From Clostridiaceae bacterium (GTDB taxonomy: Bacteria; Bacillota; Clostridia; Oscillospirales; Acutalibacteraceae), in NCBI GenBank assembly GCA_016295355.1, contig JAEDLK010000037.1:1-11525 (forward strand): a stretch of 11,525 nt of DNA. The letters run 5' to 3'. Positions within the stretch are counted from its first letter, which is position 1; each line of letters starts with the position of its first letter. This document shows positions 6,150-11,525 of the stretch, in pieces. Both the position numbers and the translations under genes were made by a program. The notes beneath the pieces are model-generated. The model was not told the DNA's origin, ran no database searches, and saw nothing but the letters and a program-made list of their open reading frames with translations.

Positions 6150-7088
6150 TTGAAAAAATTCGTATGTTTAGTGTCCGTTTTGTGCCTGCTTACGGCATTG
6201 ACGGGATGCACCCGGACCGGCACACAGGGATCGAATCGCTTAAAAATAGTGGCCACTAACTTTCCGGGTTACGATTTTGCCCGTGCGATTTGCGGTACGC
6301 AGGCGGATATGACCCTGTTAATTAAGCCCGGAACCGAAAGTCACGATTTTGACCCGACACCGGCTGATATTGTGGCTGTTACACAGTGCGATTTGTTTAT
6401 CACCACCGGGGGTGAGGGTGAGGCTTGGGTTGAACGGCTGATGCCCCAGTTGCCCGAACATGTCAAGGTGTTTCGCATGATGGATTGTGTAACACTTTTG
6501 GAAGAGGGCTTGTCGTTACAGCATGAGCATGAAGCGCGCGAGGAACACGATGAACATGCCGAACCTGATGAACATGTTTGGACCTCTCCCATCAATGCAC
6601 AGAAAATCGTCAAAGCACTGACCGAAACGGTTTGTCAGCTTGATGCTTCCCATTCGGCCGTGTATGAAGCATCGTCATCGTCCTATTATGAACAACTCAC
6701 GGAATTGGATAAAGAATTTAGGCGTATTACCACAGAGGGCCAGCGGAATCTGGTGGTTTTTGCCGACCGTTTCCCGGCACAGTATTTCATAAAGGAATAT
6801 GGGCTTGAATGTCTGGCGGCTTTTCCGGGGTGTGCCTCTCAAACACAGCCGAGTGCCGCCACGGTAGCTCGTTTGACCGATGAGGTTAAGCAACAGAACA
6901 TACCGGTCGTCTTTGTGATTGAACTGTCCAACGGTAGCCTGGCCGATGCCGTGTGTGAGCAGACCGGTGCCAGAAAGCTGCTGTTTCATTCCTGTCATAA
7001 TATTACCAAGGCAGAATGGGAGTCAGGGGCAACCTATGTGTCTTTGATGAAACAAAATGCGATTCATGTAAGACAGGCTCTGTCATAG
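6150..7088 (+). CDS. zinc/manganese-type ABC transporter substrate-binding lipoprotein (ZnuA/AdcA-like)
   Basis: Membrane-anchored extracellular protein expected to capture a divalent metal, probably zinc, for an ABC importer. It starts at TTG, chosen because GGAGG (6138-6142) is seven bases away and a lipoprotein signal follows directly: basic KK, hydrophobic core, lipobox LTGC with Cys20. Mature features are GTESHDFDP (metal ligand His65), a His/Glu/Asp-rich loop from about 125 to 142, and DEHVWTSP (ligand His142). At the third ligand site, where ZnuA proteins have His, this protein reads FADRFPAQYF, placing Asp206 there. FPGCASQTQPS and the region around Glu258 fit the C-terminal lobe. Length 312 is normal. 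No permease or ATPase gene adjoins it, so it must work with a transporter encoded elsewhere. Metal specificity cannot be fixed from sequence. Confidence 0.88.
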   Translation: MKKFVCLVSVLCLLTALTGCTRTGTQGSNRLKIVATNFPGYDFARAICGTQADMTLLIKPGTESHDFDPTPADIVAVTQCDLFITTGGEGEAWVERLMPQLPEHVKVFRMMDCVTLLEEGLSLQHEHEAREEHDEHAEPDEHVWTSPINAQKIVKALTETVCQLDASHSAVYEASSSSYYEQLTELDKEFRRITTEGQRNLVVFADRFPAQYFIKEYGLECLAAFPGCASQTQPSAATVARLTDEVKQQNIPVVFVIELSNGSLADAVCEQTGARKLLFHSCHNITKAEWESGATYVSLMKQNAIHVRQALS

Positions 7089-7089
7089 A

Positions 7090-7284
7090 TTATAGGGATA
7101 TTTCAAAATCAAGAATGCGTAGAGTGCCATCGTGATAAGCGATGGCATTTTCATAGTCGCCATAGCCGAATCGGCGAATTTCTCGGTAGCTTTCGGCTAT
7201 GCCGACGGTTACGATGGTCAGACTGGCTGTAACAGCGGCACAAATCCGCACAGTGCGCCAAAAAACAACGGTTGATTGCTTCAT
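7090..7284 (-). CDS. small single-pass membrane protein, last gene of the gpr-spoIIP operon
   Basis: The 64-residue ORF begins 20 bp after the spoIIP stop codon and has AGAAAGGA about eight bases before its ATG, so it looks translated. A hydrophobic segment at roughly residues 8-28 predicts one membrane span near the N-terminus. It is followed by a short polar tail with the pattern RRFGYGDYENA and ending ILDFEISL. I do not recognise the family. It occupies the position of yqxA in the B. subtilis gpr-spoIIP-yqxA order, so a sporulation-related role is a guess from context, and no sequence similarity to YqxA is claimed. Its stop codon lies one base from the stop of the convergent metal-binding lipoprotein gene, and that gene's terminator hairpin lies inside this ORF on the other strand. 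Confidence 0.65.
   Translation of the reverse strand: MKQSTVVFWRTVRICAAVTASLTIVTVGIAESYREIRRFGYGDYENAIAYHDGTLRILDFEISL
7125..7151 (+). terminator. terminator of the metal-binding lipoprotein gene, inside the convergent ORF
   Basis: TGCCATCG (7125-7132) and CGATGGCA (7140-7147) form an 8-bp stem with a 7-nt loop, followed by TTTTC on the plus strand. On the minus strand no T-run follows, so it should stop only plus-strand transcripts. Confidence 0.8.
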
Positions 7285-7304
7285 TTTTTTATCCTTTCTT
7301 TGTG

Positions 7305-8315
7305 TCAGCCGGGGGCCACCAGTGTGTTCAAAAGGGAGATGAGGGCGTTGCCGGCCAACTGTCCGCCATAGAGAGCCTCCTCCAAGGAGTTTGCCTCTGT
7401 TCCGACCTCCAACAGCAAAGAAACAGGGGATAGGTTTTGGTTGTAGGTGGCATTTAGAAAGGTCATGGAACGGGCAAGCCCCGGGGACAAGACCTCCATG
7501 GTTTGCTGATATTTTAGAGCAAAGCCTACATTACGTGTCCAGTTTTCAAAGCCGGCCACACCCTGTCCGTTGCCCATGACCAACATGACCTGTGCTGCCG
7601 GTTGCCCTTTAACGGTCTGTAGCGGTTTTGTCTTGACGCCCTGACTGCCGATAGAATCCCGATGCAGATCAATCACCAAGAGGATGGACGGGTTTTCACT
7701 CAAAATCTTTTTAACGGTTGCGGCGCTGCGCTTGTAGCTTCCGGTATAGGGATTGTCGTGAACGGTGGCGTCATGCAAAGTCACAAAGCCGGCTTCGTTG
7801 AGCTGCTTAGACAGTTGCGTGCCGATGGCCACAACATTGGCGTTGTTGTCCCCGGTACGGGTCAAATCGTTTTCGGTGTAGTACTCTCGGCTTTCAGGTA
7901 GATAGCATTCGGTTGTGTGGGTATGAATAATGAGAATTTGCGGTTGTCCGTTCTTTTGAAAATGGGGTAACGGTTCTTTTAATAAACCGGGTATATCCAA
8001 TGGATCGGCGGTTTTGTTGTTGACGCAAATGCGGTTGTAAACCGTGTTAGCGGTATAAGGATCCAAGAACCTTGCTTTAATTTCTCCGGCGACACCGGCA
8101 GTATCGGTAGGGGCGGCCGTTGGTGATTCGGTCGGCGCCTCTTGGCTTTGCGTGGTTTCGCTTAACGGATTCGGATGCGAAAGGGTGTATTCGCTCACCG
8201 TTTCGGTTGCGGCCTTTGGTGGGCCCGATATTAAAAGACAACCGGCGATGGCAAATAGAATCACACACAAAACAGATGAAAACAGCAGAAAGGCACGCCC
8301 GCCCTTGTCCTTCAT
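7305..8315 (-). CDS. spoIIP: stage II sporulation protein P, peptidoglycan hydrolase
   Basis: SpoIIP is an amidase and endopeptidase that works with SpoIID and SpoIIM to thin septal peptidoglycan during engulfment in the mother cell. From the chosen start, residues 8-30 form a membrane anchor, 35-75 a Ser/Thr/Pro-rich linker, and about 125-330 the zinc hydrolase domain. Probable metal and catalytic residues are seen in IIHTHTTECY (His131, His133, Glu136), VHDNPYTGSYKRS (His186), VIDLHRDS (His218) and LLLEVGTEANS (Glu303). The start at 8315 (336 aa) was picked for its AAAAGGGGG ribosome binding site. An in-frame ATG at 8387 would add 24 basic residues and lies only four bases after the gpr stop, but has a weak site. 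Cotranscription with gpr is the standard arrangement, with expression expected during sporulation. Confidence 0.94.
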   Translation of the reverse strand: MKDKGGRAFLLFSSVLCVILFAIAGCLLISGPPKAATETVSEYTLSHPNPLSETTQSQEAPTESPTAAPTDTAGVAGEIKARFLDPYTANTVYNRICVNNKTADPLDIPGLLKEPLPHFQKNGQPQILIIHTHTTECYLPESREYYTENDLTRTGDNNANVVAIGTQLSKQLNEAGFVTLHDATVHDNPYTGSYKRSAATVKKILSENPSILLVIDLHRDSIGSQGVKTKPLQTVKGQPAAQVMLVMGNGQGVAGFENWTRNVGFALKYQQTMEVLSPGLARSMTFLNATYNQNLSPVSLLLEVGTEANSLEEALYGGQLAGNALISLLNTLVAPG

Positions 8316-8391
8316 GATGCCTGCCCCCTTTTCACGGACTGTCTGAAACAGTATATGAAAACGGACATGCCGATAGTCCTGTTTCATGTTG

Positions 8392-9237
8392 CTAAACCAA
8401 AGAAAGAAGCAAATCGCGGTCGGTGTCCGGCTGTAAAAAGCAGTTAATTGCACGGGAAAGAACGGCGGCACAACGGTCAATGAGCATATCAATCTCTCTG
8501 GGTGTTACAATCATGGTTTTGCTTTGCTGAATCGGGGCATCGGTCAGAGAACGCACCAGGGTGACGGCATCCACGCAGGTCGGCACACCCAAGGCAATTA
8601 CGGGAATGCCCATGGTGGCAGGGCTGATTTCCTTACGGTTGTTGCCCACGCCCGAGCCGGGTGAAATGCCGGTGTCGCAAAGTTGAATGGTGGTGCCGAG
8701 TCTTGCCGGATCACCGGCGGCAAAGGCATCAATAATCACAAGCCCTTGAATATCGGCTGCTTTGATGATACCTTTTAGAATTTCCCCGGTTTCAATGCCG
8801 GTTTGCCCTAAAACGCCGGGCAACACGACCGATACATTCTTAAGTGTCGCCAGTCCTGTTTGGCGGCGTAACTCCTTTGATAAATGCCGTGTGGCCAAAA
8901 TGCCGTCGGCGGTGGCCGGCCCTAAGGTGTCCGGCGTGATGTTTCGGTTGCCGAGACCGGCGACTAAGATATTGTCTTTGGCAAAGCTAAAGGAGGATAG
9001 GCAGCCAATGATGGTTTGCTCCAGGGTGTGCATGTCTCCGCCTTGTAGGGTTAAATCAGGCACTTCAATGTTAATATAACGACCGATCGGACGGCCTAAA
9101 TTGCGGCTGCCTTCTTGGTCGATGACGCTGATTTCGGTGACGGTTATTTGCTCTATACGGCGGACGCTTTGACGAATGCCGCTGCATCGTACGGCGTTCT
9201 CTTTCAGCTCAATCGCCAGGTCGGTACGGTTTTGCAT
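8392..9237 (-). CDS. gpr: GPR, germination protease (SASP-degrading)
   Basis: Spore-core protease that degrades small acid-soluble DNA-binding proteins at germination. It is made as a zymogen and autoprocessed. The start is the ATG with a near-perfect GGAGGTGAT eight bases upstream. The in-frame TTG at 9276 would translate the ribosome binding site itself. MQNRTDLAIE carries the TDLA-type processing sequence, leaving only about four residues before it, so the propeptide is much shorter than the ~15 residues in Bacillus. GLGNRNITPDTLGP holds Asp103 and LVIIDAFAA holds Asp170, matching the two aspartates (127 and 193 in B. megaterium) implicated in catalysis. SPGSGVGNNRKEIS and GVPTCVDA are also typical. 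Length 281 is at the short end for the family. It is first in an operon with spoIIP. Sigma-G control is expected, but I could not find a convincing sigma-G promoter. Confidence 0.95.
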   Translation of the reverse strand: MQNRTDLAIELKENAVRCSGIRQSVRRIEQITVTEISVIDQEGSRNLGRPIGRYINIEVPDLTLQGGDMHTLEQTIIGCLSSFSFAKDNILVAGLGNRNITPDTLGPATADGILATRHLSKELRRQTGLATLKNVSVVLPGVLGQTGIETGEILKGIIKAADIQGLVIIDAFAAGDPARLGTTIQLCDTGISPGSGVGNNRKEISPATMGIPVIALGVPTCVDAVTLVRSLTDAPIQQSKTMIVTPREIDMLIDRCAAVLSRAINCFLQPDTDRDLLLSLV

Positions 9238-9291
9238 ATAATCACCTCCGCCATTATTGTAAACCGACTTACACAAAATATAAAAAAACAG

Positions 9292-9320
9292 TTGCTTTTT
9301 GTTTGTAAAAGTGGTATGAT
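9292..9320 (+). promoter_or_regulatory. sigma-A promoter of rpsT
   Basis: TTGCTT (9292-9297) and TATGAT (9315-9320) are separated by 17 bp. The start site would be near 9327, giving a leader under 30 nt. The promoter shares a 116-bp intergenic region with divergent gpr. Confidence 0.8.
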
Positions 9321-9353
9321 ACCTTCATATGAGTGTGCATAGGAGGTGTAACA

Positions 9354-9614
9354 ATGCCCAACATTAAGTCCGCTAAGAAGCGCGTGATCGTGAATGCTGC
9401 CAATGCTGAACGCAATAAGGCTTATCGCTCCGCTTTGAAGACTGCCATCAAAAAGGCTGATCAGGCTATCGAAGCTAAGTCTGCCGATGCGCCCGCCGCT
9501 GTGAAGGTAGCCGTCAAGAAGATCGACCAGGCCACTGCAAAGGGAATTCTGCATAAGAATACTGCTGCGCACAAGAAATCTGCTTTGGTTTGCCGTTTGA
9601 ACAAGGCAAACTGA
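9354..9614 (+). CDS. rpsT: 30S ribosomal protein S20
   Basis: Primary 16S rRNA-binding protein of the small subunit. The 86 residues begin MPNIKSAKKRV, the S20 signature, and continue as Lys/Ala-rich helices. GILHKNTAAHKKS is the conserved C-terminal RNA-contacting block. The ATG has AGGAGGTG (9341-9348) five bases upstream. An earlier in-frame GTG would add residues encoded by the ribosome binding site and is rejected. The gene is divergent from gpr, the same neighbourhood as in B. subtilis, and is followed by several strong hairpins. Confidence 0.98.
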   Translation: MPNIKSAKKRVIVNAANAERNKAYRSALKTAIKKADQAIEAKSADAPAAVKVAVKKIDQATAKGILHKNTAAHKKSALVCRLNKAN

Positions 9615-9639
9615 TCGGTTTTCAAAATCAGCTTTACAT

Positions 9640-9668
9640 AAATGGGTCTTGCCTGTCAAGACCCATTT
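9640..9668. repeat. 12-bp perfect hairpin after rpsT
   Basis: AAATGGGTCTTG (9640-9651) and CAAGACCCATTT (9657-9668) pair completely around a 5-nt loop. No T-run follows directly (TTTT comes seven bases later). It may be a 3'-end stabiliser or a weak terminator in front of the better one at 9689. Confidence 0.6.
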
Positions 9669-9688
9669 CGGCTGACTTTTAAGATATT

Positions 9689-9714
9689 ACTCCGCTTTAA
9701 GGCGGTGTTTTTTT
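9689..9714 (+). terminator. rpsT intrinsic terminator
   Basis: ACTCCGC and GCGGTGT pair with one mismatch around TTTAAG, followed immediately by seven T residues (9708-9714). This is the best candidate for the rpsT 3' end. Confidence 0.82.
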
Positions 9715-9720
9715 GTTCCC

Positions 9721-9755
9721 AAAAACGGCTCGCCTGACAGGGACGAGCTGTTTTT
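9721..9755. terminator. bidirectional terminator hairpin
   Basis: AAAAACGGCTCG (9721-9732) and CGAGCTGTTTTT (9744-9755) form a 12-bp stem with one G-T pair. Flanking A5 and T5 make it usable from either strand, so it could insulate rpsT from the convergent gene on the right. Confidence 0.75.
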
Positions 9756-9873
9756 ATGATTAGTGCCTTATTGATTGGTTCAAACAAGTACAAACCGGCC
9801 TGACGGCACTAAATGAAAGCCCTGGAGAGGGGCTTGTGTATGCTACCCCTTGTAGGGGCGGCCATGACTTGAC
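9756..9873. other. gene-free spacer with further inverted repeats
   Basis: No coding potential is visible. TTAGTGCC (9760-9767) pairs with GGCACTAA (9805-9812) across 37 nt. AAGCCC (9817-9822) pairs with GGGCTT (9830-9835), and CCCCT (9846-9850) with AGGGG (9854-9858). The TGTAGGGGCGGCC string (9851-9863) resembles, from memory, a dispersed GC-rich repeat seen in some Clostridia, but no second copy exists in this window to prove it. Confidence 0.4.
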
Positions 9874-9922
9874 AAAAACAAGCCCGGGCATCACCACACG
9901 TCGGATGGTGATGTCCGGGCTT
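9874..9922 (-). terminator. terminator of the peptide-binding protein gene
   Basis: AAGCCCGGGCATCACC (9880-9895) and GGTGATGTCCGGGCTT (9907-9922) form a 16-bp stem with one G-T pair and an 11-nt loop. Read on the minus strand it is followed by GTTTTTG, about 60 bp after the stop codon of the gene at 9983. Confidence 0.88.
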
Positions 9923-9982
9923 TACTGTTAGATGCTGATTGGTTTTTGCCGAACGGTAGTCCGTAACATATGTTCTTAGAAC

Positions 9983-11476
9983 TTATTTTTTCTTTATGGT
10001 GCAAAAATCAATCATGCCGTTGCCAATGGTGTACTTAAAGGTTTTTAAGTCGGGCGAATAGGCCAAAACCGAGTTTTGCAGGGCCAGAGGCACAATGCGG
10101 TATTCCGAGAGAATCTGCGTTTGAACAGAGGCCAAATTGATGGTGGCGGTCTTGGAGAAATCATAGCCTAATTGGGCGACAAAGGCGGTGGGATCGCTGT
10201 CTGTGATATACAGAGGATAAATAGCGATGAATTGACCTCCCTTGGCAATCGTGTTTTGAATTTCAGCCAGGCTGTTGATCGGCTGAATGTTCAAATAGGC
10301 GCCCAAGTTGCTTTGCCAATGACCGACAATGTCGCTGACCGGCTTGGCCATGGCCGGGTCGTTGTAGTAAATCAAAGTCGTGGCGGGGAGCTTTTTATCG
10401 GGCATGGCGCTGACGGCGGTATCGAACAATGCCTTGGAGGTTTCGGCATCATAAGCCGGCATACCCACATGCTCCAAATCCTGTCCGGCCATAGAGGTGG
10501 GAAACAGGGTATAGGCAATGTTGAATCCGATGCCCAAATCGCCGGCGTATAAAGAACGGTTGATGCACAGAATCAGCGAACGACGGAAATCATACGAAAA
10601 CCCGTCACCGATTTGAAGCACCCAAACGATGTTGTCGGTCTGGGCGGTCATCAAGCCGGCCGTCGTGGCCTTTTGCAGATCACTGACCGGGATATAGGCA
10701 ATATCGACCGAGGATTTAGACAAAAGCTCTAAATTATTTCCGCTATCATTACAGGATAAAAACACGCCCGCATTGTTGGGGATAAATTGCCCGAAATAGC
10801 GATCGTTTCGGTACAAACGAATCCCGAAGTCTTCCTTGTTCCATTTCGCTAAACGGTATGAACCGTTGGTCATGATGGTATCCTTTGATAAACCGTACTG
10901 TCCCTCACAGGTTTCAAAGAAGGCACGGTGGCAGGGCATACAAACAGAGGTGGTCAGCTTGGCGGGAAACTCGTTGTCATGCTGCGCCATGGTGATGCAC
11001 AGGGTCACATCGTCTTTAGCCTTAACGCCTAAGTTTTCGGCGGCCACAGCACCGCTTAAAATCATTTCCGCATTGAGAATTTTGGATAGCTTATTGGCAT
11101 AGGGAGCCTTTGTGGCCGGATCGACCGCCCGTCTGAAGGCAAACACGAAATCGTCGGCTGTCAGGGGCGTGCCGTCACTCCATTTAACACTTTCGGATAA
11201 ATGGAAGGTATATACCTTATTGTCGTATTCATAACCTGTGATGACGCCGTTTACAATTTCACCGTTTTCATCACGGCGAAGCAAGCCCTCAAACAGATTG
11301 CGAACCAGCAACAGCTCGGCATCCTCGCTGGCCAACTGCGGATCCAGCGTGAGGGGCGGTTTGGGTAATTCATAATAAATGATGGCTTTGCTGTTGTAAC
11401 CGCCGCAACCGACCGATGCGGCCAGTAAGCAAACCACTAACAACAGCAAAATGATGCGGTTTTGACACTGTTTCAT
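9983..11476 (-). CDS. oligopeptide/dipeptide-type ABC transporter substrate-binding lipoprotein (SBP family 5)
   Basis: Extracellular solute-binding protein of the OppA/DppA class, anchored to the membrane by a lipid. From the ATG at 11476 (AGGGGAC upstream) the 497-residue product has a hydrophobic signal ending in ASVGC, so Cys24 is the lipidation site; Ser at -3 is slightly atypical. The family signature covers about residues 59-120: NLFEGLLRRDENG, VYTFHLSESVKWSDGTPLTA and DDFVFAFRRAVDP. Regions such as MTNGSYRLAKW and TLFPTSM are also typical. An ATG at 11512 would add 12 polar residues before the signal and has a poor ribosome binding site. It ends in a basic IKKK tail before its own terminator. 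No permease or ATPase gene is adjacent, so it is an orphan here. The ligand cannot be told: peptides are the family default, but nickel, sugars and signalling peptides are also known. Confidence 0.9.
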   Translation of the reverse strand: MKQCQNRIILLLLVVCLLAASVGCGGYNSKAIIYYELPKPPLTLDPQLASEDAELLLVRNLFEGLLRRDENGEIVNGVITGYEYDNKVYTFHLSESVKWSDGTPLTADDFVFAFRRAVDPATKAPYANKLSKILNAEMILSGAVAAENLGVKAKDDVTLCITMAQHDNEFPAKLTTSVCMPCHRAFFETCEGQYGLSKDTIMTNGSYRLAKWNKEDFGIRLYRNDRYFGQFIPNNAGVFLSCNDSGNNLELLSKSSVDIAYIPVSDLQKATTAGLMTAQTDNIVWVLQIGDGFSYDFRRSLILCINRSLYAGDLGIGFNIAYTLFPTSMAGQDLEHVGMPAYDAETSKALFDTAVSAMPDKKLPATTLIYYNDPAMAKPVSDIVGHWQSNLGAYLNIQPINSLAEIQNTIAKGGQFIAIYPLYITDSDPTAFVAQLGYDFSKTATINLASVQTQILSEYRIVPLALQNSVLAYSPDLKTFKYTIGNGMIDFCTIKKK

Positions 11477-11525
11477 GATGGGTCCCCTGTTTGTATCATC
11501 GTGGTGTTTCATCGCCTAAAAGATA

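Noticed and set aside
5993..6256. 87-residue minus-strand frame opposite the metal-binding lipoprotein gene start
   Set aside because: It runs antisense over a good promoter and signal peptide. The C-terminal half looks superficially protein-like but has no recognisable domain or start context.
9250..9300. Sigma-G promoter for gpr
   Set aside because: CAATAAT resembles a weak -10, but no -35 match of the TGAATA type lies at suitable spacing, so I cannot support it.
9846..9880. CRISPR or tandem-repeat unit around the GGGG hairpin
   Set aside because: The repeats are inverted, not direct, and no regularly spaced copies occur.

Overview
The window reads as chromosomal DNA of an endospore-forming, anaerobic-type Firmicute, most likely class Clostridia. 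The evidence is a gpr-spoIIP sporulation pair next to rpsT, a T-box riboswitch in front of thrS, sigma-A type promoters, strong AGGAGG-like ribosome binding sites, a Clostridium-type glutamate dehydrogenase and Gram-positive style lipoproteins. Base composition is moderate. There are no phage, transposon or CRISPR signatures and no tRNA or rRNA gene that I can recognise.

Layout. Positions 1-309 hold no convincing gene but are full of inverted repeats: a perfect 11-bp hairpin, a possible folded RNA around 68-203, and two consecutive 18-bp dyads. A clear sigma-A promoter (310-337) then drives htpG (Hsp90 chaperone), whose leader contains a bulged hairpin capped by GAAA. A second promoter (2375-2403) starts a textbook threonine T-box leader with specifier ACC, an antiterminator and a competing terminator, controlling thrS. 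The encoded threonyl-tRNA synthetase keeps its editing, catalytic and anticodon-binding regions but lacks most of the usual N-terminal TGS domain. gdhA follows 85 bp later and ends at a strong terminator. A monocistronic zinc/manganese-type substrate-binding lipoprotein gene comes next, with its own promoter, a TTG start and its own terminator, but without transporter partners.

The direction then switches. A minus-strand operon runs gpr (germination protease), spoIIP (engulfment hydrolase), then a 64-aa single-pass membrane ORF in the place where Bacillus subtilis has yqxA. This operon meets the metal-binding lipoprotein gene tail to tail with one base between stop codons. rpsT (ribosomal protein S20) is divergent from gpr, as in B. 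subtilis. A terminator-rich stretch (9640-9922) separates rpsT from a convergent minus-strand gene for an oligopeptide/dipeptide-type substrate-binding lipoprotein, which is also an orphan.

Most of the window is housekeeping, amino-acid metabolism and sporulation. I see no obvious undescribed multi-gene system. The items most worth a second look are the structured region upstream of htpG, the TGS-less ThrRS, the small ORF after spoIIP with a terminator buried in its antisense strand, and the orphan metal-binding protein with an altered ligand position.
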